Counted from the stretch's first letter, positions 36,500-46,205 are shown. The stretch: DNA of 64,000 bases from an uncultured Ignatzschineria sp. (GCA_945639195.1 CALZEE010000003.1:186001-250000); one strand, 5' to 3'. The notes: generated by a model not told the origin, from the sequence alone. Translations and numbers: made by a program.

Positions 36500-37286
36500 T
36501 ACCCCAAAATCAGCGCTTCAACGTATCGTAGGTGCGGTTTTTCTACTCGCACTAATCGCTCTTGTTGCGATCTTACTCATGCAACCATCAGAGCAGTTAC
36601 CCAATCAATCGGCCCAAACTACGCCTGCCCAAAAGCCTACTATTAGCGTTACGGCTGAAGGGACGCATAAAAATGCATCCGATCTAGCACACTCATCCAA
36701 TCAACCCTTGATTTTAGAAAGTGCTACTGGCAAAACAGATACAACAACACCGCCCACAGAAGTCATTGGCGAAAATATCTGGCAGCATGTCGAGCAAAAA
36801 AGCCATCACTCAACCCCTTCTGAGCAACCTATTATTCTCGCCAGCGTAGATACGCCGCAGAATCCGGCAAACCAACGCCCGGCAACCAACACTCATAATA
36901 ACGCAAGTTCACAAACTCAAGCGCCACCAAAGACACAATCGCCCCCTAAAACAACGCAAAAGCCAGCGGCAGAAAAACCGAAAGTCACAGCGCCAAAATT
37001 AGAGTTGATTGCAGATAGTGAAAAAACATCGACAAAACCGGCGCAAGCACCTAAACCTGCTGCAAATGGCAAATGGTATGTCCAGATGGGTGCGTTTGGT
37101 AATAGTGCAAATGCGCAAAAGCTTGTCAATCAATATAAGCAACAAGGTTATAATGTCAGAATTAAAAAAGACAATAATCTTCATCGAGTACAAATTGGAC
37201 CTTACGCCACTAAAAATGAGGCGGAACAGGTCAAATCGCGGACAAAATCCGGTTCTATCAATCCTGCGGTGATTCAACTCCCGTAA
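36492..37286 (+). CDS. SPOR domain-containing protein (DedD-like)
   Basis: A 264-residue bitopic protein. A short cytoplasmic N-terminus is followed by one membrane helix (residues 12-30, VGAVFLLALIALVAILLM) and a long disordered Pro/Thr/Gln/Lys-rich linker (about 32-190). A C-terminal SPOR domain covers about 192-262 (WYVQMGAFGNSANAQKLVNQY, LHRVQIGPYATKNEAEQV). SPOR domains target peptidoglycan stripped of stem peptides at the division septum. Position between folC and cvpA matches dedD in enterobacteria, though the sequence outside SPOR is not conserved enough to be sure. Confidence 0.9.
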   Translation: MSNTPKSALQRIVGAVFLLALIALVAILLMQPSEQLPNQSAQTTPAQKPTISVTAEGTHKNASDLAHSSNQPLILESATGKTDTTTPPTEVIGENIWQHVEQKSHHSTPSEQPIILASVDTPQNPANQRPATNTHNNASSQTQAPPKTQSPPKTTQKPAAEKPKVTAPKLELIADSEKTSTKPAQAPKPAANGKWYVQMGAFGNSANAQKLVNQYKQQGYNVRIKKDNNLHRVQIGPYATKNEAEQVKSRTKSGSINPAVIQLP

Positions 37287-37316
37287 TTTACCCCCTCATC
37301 CTTAGGAGCTCATTTA

Positions 37317-37961
37317 GTGGATATCTCTACAATTATTGATGCTGTTATTATTGCAATTATCGCGATCTCAGTGGTTGTCGCATTCTTTAGAGGCTTCATT
37401 TCAGAAGCGCTCTCTCTTGTTGTGTGGATTGTCGCATTCATGGGCGCCGTTATGTATTACCAAGATGTTGGGAAAATGCTCCCTAATATCTTTGGTGGTA
37501 GCCTCAGCGCGCTTAGCAGCGAAGATTCGATTTTTGGTGATATTATCAGCTTTGCCATCACCTTTATTGGTCTTCTTATTATTCTAGGTCTCGTGAATCT
37601 CTTCATTACCTTTATTTTACGAAGATTAAGTATCTCTTGGCCAGACCGCCTTCTTGGCGCGATTTTTGGGCTGCTTCGTGGGATGTTTATCGTGGCGATT
37701 ATTTCGCTCTTTGTTGTAGGATCTCCTTTCAAAGATTCTGAATATTGGCAAAATGCAAAGCTCTCTAATATGGCCGCTTCATGGGCGAATACGCTTTCAA
37801 CATTTATTCCTGAAAACTTCTTAGAGAATATTAATACCGGCGTCGTCGCTCCTGCAAAATCATCCATTGAACAAAATGCAACTAACTTAAGATCAGCAGC
37901 GATGAATGCTGTTGCTGATAAAATCACTCTATCGAGTGAGGAGGCAACCCCTAATGAGTAA
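37317..37961 (+). CDS. cvpA: CvpA family membrane protein
   Basis: A 214-residue protein with four membrane helices and CvpA-family segments AFFRGFISEALSLVVWI and DRLLGAIFGLLRGMFIV. The initiator is GTG at 37317 with TAGGAG 8 nt upstream. CvpA was named for colicin V production and is linked to envelope stress and bile tolerance. In E. coli it precedes purF; here it overlaps ubiG by 8 nt instead. The C-terminal ~45 residues are polar. Confidence 0.93.
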   Translation: MDISTIIDAVIIAIIAISVVVAFFRGFISEALSLVVWIVAFMGAVMYYQDVGKMLPNIFGGSLSALSSEDSIFGDIISFAITFIGLLIILGLVNLFITFILRRLSISWPDRLLGAIFGLLRGMFIVAIISLFVVGSPFKDSEYWQNAKLSNMAASWANTLSTFIPENFLENINTGVVAPAKSSIEQNATNLRSAAMNAVADKITLSSEEATPNE

Positions 37962-38646
37962 TGTTTCAAGTGAAGAAATTCAAAAATTTAATGATCAAGA
38001 TTGGTGGAACAAAGAAGGCGAACTTAAAACGCTTCATGACATCAATCCAACCCGTTTTGAATTTATTAAAAACTTTGTAGATCTGAAAGACCAAAAAGTC
38101 CTCGATATTGGTTGTGGTGGCGGCATTATCTCTGAAGGCTTAGCACAACGTCATGCGATCGTGACAGCCATTGATATGGCGCCTAATGCTATTGAAGTCG
38201 CTAAAGCGCATGCAAGCGAGAGTCATCTTGATATCGATTATCAAGTTGTGACCGCAGAAAGCTTTGCTGAAACGCATCAAGCGGCATTCGATGTCATCAC
38301 GTGCCTTGAAATGCTGGAGCATGTTCCTTCACCGAGCTCTATCATTAGCGCCGCAAGCCAAATGCTAAAGCCTGGCGGTCATATTTTCTTTTCGACGCTC
38401 AATCGCACCTTAAAAGCCAAAAGCTTAGCGATCTTCGCTGCCGAAAATGTCCTTCGTGTTGTTCCAAAAGGGACGCATGATTACAACAAATTTATCACGC
38501 CTTTAGAGCTCTATGAGATGTGTGAATCTTATGGCTTAGAGGTTAAAAAGATTCAAGGAATGAGTTATAACCCCTTCAATCGCGTTGCAGGGCTGACGGA
38601 TGATGTCAGCATAAACTACCTTGTTTACGCAACAAAAAAGCAGTAA
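37954..38646 (+). CDS. ubiG: Ubiquinone biosynthesis O-methyltransferase UbiG
   Basis: A 230-residue class I methyltransferase that performs both O-methylations of ubiquinone synthesis. Motifs are EIQKFNDQDWWN, FEFIKNFVDL, SAM-binding VLDIGCGGGIISEGLA, CLEMLEHVPSP, FFSTLNRTLKAKSLAIFAAE and the VPKGTHDYNKFI region. The ATG at 37954 overlaps the cvpA stop by 8 nt and has GAGG upstream. A terminator follows at 38652-38678. Confidence 0.97.
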   Translation: MSNVSSEEIQKFNDQDWWNKEGELKTLHDINPTRFEFIKNFVDLKDQKVLDIGCGGGIISEGLAQRHAIVTAIDMAPNAIEVAKAHASESHLDIDYQVVTAESFAETHQAAFDVITCLEMLEHVPSPSSIISAASQMLKPGGHIFFSTLNRTLKAKSLAIFAAENVLRVVPKGTHDYNKFITPLELYEMCESYGLEVKKIQGMSYNPFNRVAGLTDDVSINYLVYATKKQ

Positions 38647-38651
38647 TCCTC

Positions 38652-38678
38652 AATCTCCCTTACTAGGGAGATTTTTTA
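38652..38678 (+). terminator. Terminator of ubiG
   Basis: AATCTCCC pairs with GGGAGATT around TTACTA, followed by a T-run. It ends the accD-to-ubiG series. Confidence 0.85.
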
Positions 38679-38756
38679 ATATCACGCCTCATCCCGCTGA
38701 AAATAGCACTGAGGCAATATATCAAACAATCTAAATCGTGATAAAGGATGATTGAG

Positions 38757-39482
38757 ATGGCAAAACCTTTAGATGGTAAGGTAATTTTAGTAACAGGTGC
38801 TTCAGGCGCAATTGGTAAAGAGTCGGCGCTTCGCTTAGCCGATCTTGGTGCAACCATTATTTTAATGGGGCGCAAAGAAGAGAAGCTCAATCCTATTTAT
38901 GACATTATCGTTAATCGTGGCGGCGCAGAACCGGCGATTGTCGCGATGGATTTTCTCAAAGTAGAAGATACTGATTTCTATAACCTTGCCCAAAACCTTG
39001 GGGCTGAATTTGGTAAGCTAGATGGGATTGTGCATAGCGCAATTAATCTTGGCTATTTAACGCCACTAGCCCATACAAACCCAGAAAAATGGCACCACGG
39101 TTTACAAATTACTTTAAACGCGCCCTACTTCTTGACGCATGCAATGTTGCCTCTTCTTGATCAATCAGATCGTGCATCAGTCATCTTCTTTGCACATGAA
39201 GAAGTTGCCTCAGGTGATAAAGCTTATTGGGGTAGCTATGCTATTGCAAAGGCAGGACTTGCGTCAATGATGAAAATTTTTGCACTTGAAAATGAATCAG
39301 AAGGTAAACTGGCATTTAATGCTATTGACCCCATCTGTATTAACTCTGCATTAAGAATGAGCGTAATGCCGGAAGGTGCGCCAAATCCCAAAGAGCTCCG
39401 CAAGGTCATCGATCTTGTCTGGAAGCTTAATGATCCTGCGCAGCCTTTTGTGACCGGCACCACGCTGACCGTGAACGAATAA
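38757..39482 (+). CDS. Short-chain dehydrogenase/reductase, YciK family
   Basis: A 241-residue Rossmann-fold SDR. Cofactor motif TGASGAIGKE lies near residues 14-23, an HSAINLG segment stands in the NNAG position, and the catalytic WGSYAIAKAG has Tyr-x3-Lys. The ATG at 38757 has AAGGA at good spacing; the upstream in-frame ATG at 38748 lies inside that site. YciK-type reductases often sit near ubiG in gammaproteobacteria, which fits. The substrate is unknown. Confidence 0.88.
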   Translation: MAKPLDGKVILVTGASGAIGKESALRLADLGATIILMGRKEEKLNPIYDIIVNRGGAEPAIVAMDFLKVEDTDFYNLAQNLGAEFGKLDGIVHSAINLGYLTPLAHTNPEKWHHGLQITLNAPYFLTHAMLPLLDQSDRASVIFFAHEEVASGDKAYWGSYAIAKAGLASMMKIFALENESEGKLAFNAIDPICINSALRMSVMPEGAPNPKELRKVIDLVWKLNDPAQPFVTGTTLTVNE

Positions 39483-39514
39483 TCGTCCAACATATCAATA
39501 TTAGGAGGAGCAAT

Positions 39515-40960
39515 ATGATTCAGTCTCACTCTCTTAAAAAAGCGGCCCAACTCATTGTTGCCGCTTTTTCCTTTTCAACACTCGCTTTTTCACAAGACAT
39601 TGCGATCACTTCGATCGACAATACGCACGAAGCAACGCTGCAAAATGGTCTTAAAGTCATTATTCGGGAAGATCACCGCGCGGAAGTTGTGACGGCGATG
39701 GTCTGGTATAAAGTCGGCGCCGTTGATGAACCTCGTGGTCTTGGTGGTATCTCTCATATGCTTGAACACATGATGTTTAAGGGCACTGATACATTAGGTC
39801 CGAATGAACACTCGATGATCATCGCGAATCTTGGTGGTCGAGATAATGCTTTCACCTCCAATGATTACACAGGATATTTTGAAAACCTCCCGGCATGGGA
39901 GCTCGAAACGGCGCTCAAACTTGAAGCCGATCGCATGCAAAACCTTGAATTGAGAGAAGAAGACTTTACTCCTGAGCGCTTAGTCGTTGCGGAAGAACGT
40001 CGTCAACGCACAGATAGTAATCCTCAGGCAAAGCTCTACGAAGCCTTTAATGCGACGCTCTTTACAACAAGTAACTATCGAAATCCCGTGATCGGATGGA
40101 TGCCGGAGATCGAATCGTGGCAATTAACAGATCTACAACAATGGTATGACGCTTTCTATGCACCTAACAATGCAACGCTCGTCATTGCCGGAGATGTAGA
40201 TCCCCAAGAAACGATGAAACTAGTCACAAAGTATTTCGGAAAAATTCCAGCAAGTGACAATATTACACGACTCAATAACTTTGAGGTCGCGCAAGAAGGC
40301 GAAAAACGAGTCAATCTTGCGATTCCTGCAAACCTCCCAGTGCTTTTTATGGGCTATAAAGTTCCCTCTGTAAATGATGCTGAAGAAGCGTCAATGGACG
40401 CTGCAACCCTGCTTCTCACATCACTCATCTTAGATGGTACAAATTCTTCACGCCTTGAGAAAAATCTCGTCAGAGATCAGCAGATCGCATTGCAAGCCGG
40501 AAACTTCTATAGCTATGGTTCGCGTTATACAACGGGCTTTACTTTTGTAGGCGTACCTGCCGCCGGGACTTCTCTTGAAACACTTGAAGCGGCCATTAAG
40601 GCAGAGATCAAAACCTTGCAAACAACCCCTGTATCTCAAGCGGAAATTGATCGTATTATTGGTCTCTACGAAGCCAGTAATATTTACGCAAAGGATTCTG
40701 TCTATTCGCAAGCTATGCTCATTGGCCAAGCTGAAACAACGGGTGAAGGCTGGCAAAATGCCGAAAATCGTGTAGAACAACTTAAAAAAGTCACGCCGGA
40801 GATGATTCAATCTGTCGTTAACCGTTACTTCCAAGATGATCTTGCAACCATTGCAACGCTCCATCCTGAAACAAAGACCGTCGTCCCGCCAATGATCCCC
40901 ATCGATACTGATCCCCTCGCCATTGATTCAGACGAATCAACCCTCACCCCGCAACAATAG
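39515..40960 (+). CDS. M16 family zinc metallopeptidase (catalytic subunit)
   Basis: A 481-residue exported peptidase. A signal peptide covers residues 1-26 (cleavage near AFS-QD). The inverted zinc motif HxxEH is His81-Met-Leu-Glu84-His85 in GGISHMLEHMMFKG, with the distal glutamate in VVAEERRQRTDSN. Both N- and C-terminal M16 half-domains are present. GGAGGAG precedes the ATG. The next gene, 11 bp downstream, encodes a paralogue lacking the zinc motif, so the pair probably forms a heterodimer like mitochondrial processing peptidase or PqqF-like pairs. It is probably periplasmic. Confidence 0.93.
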   Translation: MIQSHSLKKAAQLIVAAFSFSTLAFSQDIAITSIDNTHEATLQNGLKVIIREDHRAEVVTAMVWYKVGAVDEPRGLGGISHMLEHMMFKGTDTLGPNEHSMIIANLGGRDNAFTSNDYTGYFENLPAWELETALKLEADRMQNLELREEDFTPERLVVAEERRQRTDSNPQAKLYEAFNATLFTTSNYRNPVIGWMPEIESWQLTDLQQWYDAFYAPNNATLVIAGDVDPQETMKLVTKYFGKIPASDNITRLNNFEVAQEGEKRVNLAIPANLPVLFMGYKVPSVNDAEEASMDAATLLLTSLILDGTNSSRLEKNLVRDQQIALQAGNFYSYGSRYTTGFTFVGVPAAGTSLETLEAAIKAEIKTLQTTPVSQAEIDRIIGLYEASNIYAKDSVYSQAMLIGQAETTGEGWQNAENRVEQLKKVTPEMIQSVVNRYFQDDLATIATLHPETKTVVPPMIPIDTDPLAIDSDESTLTPQQ

Positions 40961-40971
40961 GAGAAGAAGCG

Positions 40972-42294
40972 ATGAAAAAATACCTTACTACCCTTCTGAC
41001 CACCACCCTTCTTGTAACTGGTCTTCATGCAAGTGCGGCATCTAAAGTCGAATCCTGGGAAACAAATGAAGGCGCAGAGGTCTATTTCCTGCAGGCGCCA
41101 GAAATCCCGATGATTGACCTGATCGTCGCATTAGATGCCGGAAGCTTTAGAGAAGGTGATCAATATGGGCTTGCAGGCATGACGGCAAGTATGATGAGCA
41201 AAGGCACCAAAACGCTTAATGAAGAAGATTTTCTGATCAAGCTCGATGATCTTCAAAGCACCATTGGTGCATCAGCATCTACAAACAATACAACGCTATC
41301 CCTTCGTTCGCTCACCAAAGAATCGTTATTAATGCCCTCTCTTGCGCTCTTTTATGATGTCATAGAAAATGCGACTTTCGATGAAGCTATTTTTGAACGT
41401 GAACGCACACAAGTGATTGATGGACAAAAAGCAATTTTAGATAATCCAAGCGCGATCGCCAGCGAGCTTTACTATCAAGCGCTCTATCCCAATAGTGTTT
41501 TAGGCGGAACATCGGAGATGCTACAAACGTCTTTAAAAGAGATGTCACTGGTGGACCTTAATCACTTCAGAGAGACTTTTTATAACGCAAATAATGCAAA
41601 AATCATCTTTGTCGGAGATATCTCTCGCCCTGATGCTGAAAAGATCGCCCAACAAGTCAGTACATTGCTCGGGCCGGGTAAAGCACTACCAGCGCTTGCA
41701 GAAAAACGACCTGATGATAATCCTGCCCGTATAGAACAAGCTTATAATAGCCCCCAAACCCAAGTGATCTTAGGTCAACCGGCGATCGACCGATTTGATG
41801 AAGACTATTTACCGCTCATTGTGGGCAATCATCTTCTCGGTGGTAGTGGTTTAACCTCAATTCTAATGACAACTATTAGAGAGAAGGACGGACTTACTTA
41901 CGGCATTTATAGTGGTTTTGCACCATCATTTGTGGCCGGTCCTTTCACGATTCGTTTCTCTACAAAAAATGAGAGCGTTGATGAGGCGATTGAAAAAACA
42001 AAAGCCGTTGTCGCTGACTTTATTAAAGTTGCGCCCGATAACGACGCATTAGAACGCTCAAAAAACAATTTTCTCGGCTCGCTAGTGTTAGATCTTGATA
42101 GCAATGCAAAGCTCGCAGGATCTATTTTACAGCTCGCAACCTATGGCTTGCCGCTCGATTATTATGAGACGCTACCGGAGAAAGTTCGCGCCATTACCCC
42201 AGAAGAAATTCAAAAGGCATTTATGCGCCATGTCAACCCTGACACAATGACGACAGTCATCGTTGGGGGATATGTTCAGCCTGAAGAAAAGTAG
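40972..42294 (+). CDS. M16 family peptidase-like protein, non-catalytic subunit
   Basis: A 440-residue paralogue of the preceding protein with a signal peptide (residues 1-22, near ASA-AS). The position of the zinc motif reads LAGMTASMM (67-75), so the HxxEH ligands are missing and the protein cannot be an independent zinc protease. Substrate-binding features are kept, including the glycine-rich VGNHLLGGSGLTS and DGLTYGIYSGF near the second half. GGAG precedes the ATG, 11 bp after its partner. Confidence 0.92.
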   Translation: MKKYLTTLLTTTLLVTGLHASAASKVESWETNEGAEVYFLQAPEIPMIDLIVALDAGSFREGDQYGLAGMTASMMSKGTKTLNEEDFLIKLDDLQSTIGASASTNNTTLSLRSLTKESLLMPSLALFYDVIENATFDEAIFERERTQVIDGQKAILDNPSAIASELYYQALYPNSVLGGTSEMLQTSLKEMSLVDLNHFRETFYNANNAKIIFVGDISRPDAEKIAQQVSTLLGPGKALPALAEKRPDDNPARIEQAYNSPQTQVILGQPAIDRFDEDYLPLIVGNHLLGGSGLTSILMTTIREKDGLTYGIYSGFAPSFVAGPFTIRFSTKNESVDEAIEKTKAVVADFIKVAPDNDALERSKNNFLGSLVLDLDSNAKLAGSILQLATYGLPLDYYETLPEKVRAITPEEIQKAFMRHVNPDTMTTVIVGGYVQPEEK

Positions 42295-42866
42295 TAATGT
42301 ATCGTTAACCCTCTAAAAATGAGATCATTCAAAGATTCCCTATAAAATAGCCGCTATCCCAAGCTGTCCACAACATCTGTGGATAAGTTTTGGGATAGCG
42401 CTTTAACAAGCGGGTTAACCCTCATAAGAACGTCATTCTAGTCATTTGCGCGAAATTAATACAGCATATTTTTCAGCATTCATCTATATTGATAGATCCC
42501 GCCCCAAAAAGTTCTCCCCTTTTTAAAACACCCTCATTTAATATCCCCTATATTGCCATTATCGTCATTGCCGATTAATGATGATATTGAATAGCGTGCA
42601 TTTAAAACCTGAGGTGATAGACTTATCTCGTTATATTTTTTTAAATATTATAATCCTCATTAATAAATCGATTTATATATTCAAAATATTGTATAGATTA
42701 AGTGAAATGCGCCACAATCCTCTTCCAAGGGGATTATTGTTGTTGTGCTGCGATAGTGACTTAATAACCCGGCAATTATCACGGGGATATAAGGAGAGAT
42801 ATAACACCTCATTCGATCGTTTTATCTATCGATCTCCTTCATCAATAACACACTCAAGGTGCGCTT
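42295..42866. other. 572-bp gene-free region with hairpin carrying a DnaA-box-like sequence
   Basis: At 42353-42402 GCTATCCCAA pairs with TTGGGATAGC. Inside, TCCACA pairs with TGTGGA, and the right arm (42378-42386) reads TGTGGATAA, the complement of the DnaA-box consensus TTATCCACA. The hairpin may simply be a terminator of the M16 pair, though its T-tract is poor. The rest is AT-rich, with a second small inverted repeat near 42714-42735. An open frame of 109 codons (42578-42907) has no coding character. Confidence 0.45.
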
Positions 42867-43121
42867 ATGAAAGATGTTTTATTCCTAGATCAGATGTATA
42901 CCCCTAAAATCATTCTATTTCTCTATTGGATCTCATCTGTCCTGATTATCCTTGGAGGATTAACTTCCCTCTTTACACCCTATACAAATCTAGGCTACAA
43001 ATTAAGTATTCTTATCGGTATCGTCATTGCCCTTATCCTCAATAGAGTATTCTGTGAGTTAACGATTTTGCTCTTCAACATCTATAAAGAGTTAAAAGTG
43101 ATCGCTGATAGCAAAAAATAG
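42867..43121 (+). CDS. DUF4282 domain-containing membrane protein
   Basis: An 84-residue protein with two membrane helices (about residues 13-33 and 46-64). It has the family pattern of an aromatic N-terminus with YTPKIILFLYWIS, a short loop, then a helix ending NRVFCELTILLFNIYKEL, matching DUF4282's R-x(2)-E-x(6)-F signature. Function is unknown. AAGGTG lies 6 nt before the ATG. It stands alone between the M16 pair and yoaA, with a terminator at 43164-43197. Confidence 0.8.
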   Translation: MKDVLFLDQMYTPKIILFLYWISSVLIILGGLTSLFTPYTNLGYKLSILIGIVIALILNRVFCELTILLFNIYKELKVIADSKK

Positions 43122-43163
43122 AGACCCGCAGCAAATACCATTATTGCCACGAAATCTGCGAAC

Positions 43164-43197
43164 AAAAGCCTTGCCCTATTAGCGCAAGGCTTTTTTA
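43164..43197 (+). terminator. Terminator downstream of the DUF4282 gene
   Basis: AAAAGCCTTGC pairs with GCAAGGCTTTT (loop CCTATTAGC), followed by a T-run. Confidence 0.9.
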
Positions 43198-43352
43198 TCT
43201 CAAAAATCCCTCAGGCTCAGCGTAATATAATAATTACATTAAAAGATCCCTCAAAAAACGTTACAATAGCGGAGAAAAAACATATCAATCCATCATAATG
43301 CGGATGCCGCTTATGAAAGCGCCGAGTAAAGAGATCAAAAGCCCTAATAAAT

Positions 43353-45302
43353 ATGAATAGAGAGAATATCACCCAATTCTTTGCCGAAGGTGGCACTTTA
43401 AGTCAAGCAATCTCGGGCTATCAACCCCGTGATGAGCAGATTATGATGGCTGATGCAATTGCACTGACCGTTGATGATCACGACACCTTAATCGTCGAAG
43501 CAGGAACGGGTACAGGAAAGACATTTGCATATCTTGTCCCTGCGCTTCTCTCGAAAAAAAAGACCCTTGTCTCAACCGGTACAAAGCATCTTCAAGATCA
43601 GCTCTTTGAGAAAGATATTCCGCTCCTACAAGGGTTAATTAAACACCCCATTTCAACCGCGCTTCTCAAAGGTCGCGCGAACTATCTCTGTCTTTATCGT
43701 ACCAAAACACTTCGGGCGCGAGGAAGATTTGAGAATAAGAAACAAGTAGAACAATTCTTTCGCATTGAGCGCTTTGCCCAACAAGATGCTACCGGCGATA
43801 TTACCCAACTTTCCGGCATTACAGAGAATGATCTCTGGTCACAAGTAACCTCAACAACAGAAAACTGCCTCCATAATGAGTGCCCAGATTTTGAAGAGTG
43901 CTTTGTGTTTAAAGCCCGAAAAAAGGCGATGGAATCTGATATCGTTGTCATTAACCATCACCTGTTATGTGCCGATCTCGCGCTCAAACAAGATGGTTTT
44001 GGGGAAATTCTGCCTGAAGCAGAGATCATCATTATTGATGAAGCCCATCAACTCGCAGAAACTGCCGGACTCTTCTTTAGTACGCAACTCTCTACAAAAC
44101 AGTTCCATGATTGGATTGACGATCTCAACAAAGCAATTGCCGTAGAAGCCGCTGATTTCAGTGGTCATGACACAGCAACAGATGCCCTTTTCCAAGCACT
44201 CTCTAGCTTGCGTAAGGTGTTACCACAATATAATCAGCGTTATGCGCTCTCTGAATTTGAAGAAAACCCGATTATCACGGGGCTCTATCAAGAAATCTAT
44301 GATATTAGCAGCACTATTTTAAAACTGGTTGATCCACTCAAAGTCCGTGCCCAAGTATTTACAAAACTGGTTGAACGCATGGAAGAGATCACCATGACAT
44401 GGAAAATTTTACTGTTAGGAGAAAAAACACCTAATTCAGTCAATGCGGTTAATTGGCTAGAAACCTATACATTCAACATTACCTTCCATTCAACGCCCTT
44501 AGATATCTCTGAGCAGTTCCGTAAAAATAGTGCTGCCCTTAATGCCAGCTGGATCTTTACCTCTGCAACACTTGCCGTGAAAGATGATTTCAGCTATTTC
44601 TGTCGTCCGCTTGGGCTCTCTAAAAATAATACGTTAAAACTTGATAGCCCCTTTGATTACCCAAGAACCTCTCTGCTCTATCACCCAGATCACCTACCGC
44701 TCCCAAATGATAAACGCTTCTTGCCGGAGATGATCGATGCGGTACTGCCGATCATTGATATCACCAAAGGTCGCGCCTTTATTCTCTTTACGAGCTACCG
44801 CGCACTTAATGAGGCCAAAGAGCTACTTAAAAGCAAAACAGATTACCCGCTCTTTGTACAAGGGGATCTACCAAAAATGGCATTGATCGAAGCCTTTAAA
44901 GAATCTGGGAATGGAATTTTACTCGGAACAATGAGCTTTTGGGAAGGGGTGGATGTAAAAGGCGATGCGCTCTCTTGCGTGATTATTGAAAAATTCCCCT
45001 TTGCATCTCCAGGGGACCCGATCGAGCAAGCAAAAATGGATCTGATCCGCGAGCAAGGCTACGATCCCTTTAGTACCTATCAACTCCCAAAAGCGATTAT
45101 TGCGCTCAAGCAAGGCGTTGGAAGACTTATTCGCGACCATGATGATTATGGCGTCTTAGTTATTGCCGATACCCGCCTCTCAAAAAGTCGCTATGGAAAG
45201 CGCTTCCTAGAGAGCCTCCCGCCCATGACAAAAACCTTAAAGCCTGAACGAATCACACGTTTTTTTGACTACATGGAAAATAAACGAGAAACTAGCAAAT
45301 AA
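43353..45302 (+). CDS. yoaA: ATP-dependent DNA helicase YoaA (DinG/XPD family)
   Basis: A 649-residue superfamily 2 iron-sulfur helicase. Walker A is EAGTGTGKTFAY near residue 50. The Fe-S domain has four cysteines (ANYLCLYR, then CLHNECPDFEEC). The DEAH box IIDEAHQ is followed by HD2 motifs GTMSFWEGVDVKGD and the motif VI segment QGVGRLIRD. Length and the YoaA-like N-terminus favour YoaA over DinG (about 716). YoaA works with the HolC clamp-loader subunit in repair of stalled forks. It lies 22 bp before plsY, suggesting co-transcription. Confidence 0.9.
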   Translation: MNRENITQFFAEGGTLSQAISGYQPRDEQIMMADAIALTVDDHDTLIVEAGTGTGKTFAYLVPALLSKKKTLVSTGTKHLQDQLFEKDIPLLQGLIKHPISTALLKGRANYLCLYRTKTLRARGRFENKKQVEQFFRIERFAQQDATGDITQLSGITENDLWSQVTSTTENCLHNECPDFEECFVFKARKKAMESDIVVINHHLLCADLALKQDGFGEILPEAEIIIIDEAHQLAETAGLFFSTQLSTKQFHDWIDDLNKAIAVEAADFSGHDTATDALFQALSSLRKVLPQYNQRYALSEFEENPIITGLYQEIYDISSTILKLVDPLKVRAQVFTKLVERMEEITMTWKILLLGEKTPNSVNAVNWLETYTFNITFHSTPLDISEQFRKNSAALNASWIFTSATLAVKDDFSYFCRPLGLSKNNTLKLDSPFDYPRTSLLYHPDHLPLPNDKRFLPEMIDAVLPIIDITKGRAFILFTSYRALNEAKELLKSKTDYPLFVQGDLPKMALIEAFKESGNGILLGTMSFWEGVDVKGDALSCVIIEKFPFASPGDPIEQAKMDLIREQGYDPFSTYQLPKAIIALKQGVGRLIRDHDDYGVLVIADTRLSKSRYGKRFLESLPPMTKTLKPERITRFFDYMENKRETSK

Positions 45303-45324
45303 TTTTTCCCCGCTCCTTTGAGAC

Positions 45325-45942
45325 ATGACTATGGATATTTCAATTTTAGGTTACCTGTTAATTATTCTGAGCTACCTTGTAGGCTCGCTCTCCTCTGCCA
45401 TCATTCTCTGTAAACTTGCGGGGCTACCTGACCCTAGAACAGAAGGCTCTGGCAACCCTGGCGCCACAAATGTGATGCGTATTGGGGGCAAAAAACTCGC
45501 GGCACTCACCTTAGTGGGAGATCTTTTAAAAGGCTTGATTCCGGTTGTTGTCGCCACACTTCTTCATCAATCTGCGTTAACGATTTCTCTTGTTGCCGTT
45601 GCCGCATTCCTCGGTCACCTCTTCCCGCTCTTCTTTGGTTTTAAAGGGGGCAAAGGCGTGGCGACTGCGCTCGGCGCAATTTTAGGACTCAACCCGCTGG
45701 TGGGGCTTTGTGCATTTGGGGTTTGGATTGTGATCTTTATCATTAGCAAGATCTCTTCACTCTCTGCGCTTATTGCGGCAATCTCAGTCCCTTTCTTCCT
45801 CTACTTCTTCAATGCGCCTTTAGCCATTGTTGGCGCTGTGATCTTTATGGATCTCTTCCTCATTTATCGCCATAAAGCGAATATTCAAAGATTATTAAGT
45901 GGCGAAGAAGGAAAACTCAAAGCGAAAAAAAATGAGAAATAA
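45325..45942 (+). CDS. plsY: Acyl-phosphate:glycerol-3-phosphate acyltransferase PlsY
   Basis: A 205-residue membrane enzyme with about five helices that starts phospholipid synthesis using acyl-phosphate. The three conserved cytoplasmic loops are visible: YLVGSLSSAI, GSGNPGATNVMRIGGKKLA, and HLFPLFFGFKGGKGVATALG. Another ATG at 45331 may be the real start. A strong terminator follows at 46048-46085. Confidence 0.95.
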   Translation: MTMDISILGYLLIILSYLVGSLSSAIILCKLAGLPDPRTEGSGNPGATNVMRIGGKKLAALTLVGDLLKGLIPVVVATLLHQSALTISLVAVAAFLGHLFPLFFGFKGGKGVATALGAILGLNPLVGLCAFGVWIVIFIISKISSLSALIAAISVPFFLYFFNAPLAIVGAVIFMDLFLIYRHKANIQRLLSGEEGKLKAKKNEK

Positions 45943-46047
45943 TCTTCTCAAAATATCGCTCAAATAAAAATTAATGGCTACTTAATCGAAAATAAGTGGT
46001 AATTGTTGATTAAAAGGTGTAATTTCCCCTTCTTCTAAAAAAATTTC

Positions 46048-46085
46048 AAAAGATCTCAAGGAGATACTCCTTTGAGATCTTTTTT
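46048..46085 (+). terminator. Strong terminator downstream of plsY
   Basis: AGATCTCAAGGAG pairs with CTCCTTTGAGATCT around a four-base loop, then a T6 run. It insulates yoaA-plsY from rluB. Confidence 0.92.
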
Positions 46086-46205
46086 ATCTCTCGTCATTCA
46101 CTGAAGTGCATTGACGTTATTAGCCTTTTCTTTGCAGAGATCTATAATTCATCACAAGAATCGGCTATAATAAGCCCTATTTAAAATTCCTATTTTAAGG
46201 ACATC

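Noticed and set aside
42578..42907. 109-codon open frame upstream of the DUF4282 gene
   Set aside because: No ribosome-binding site, no family resemblance, AT-driven composition, and it overlaps the start of the well-supported DUF4282 gene.
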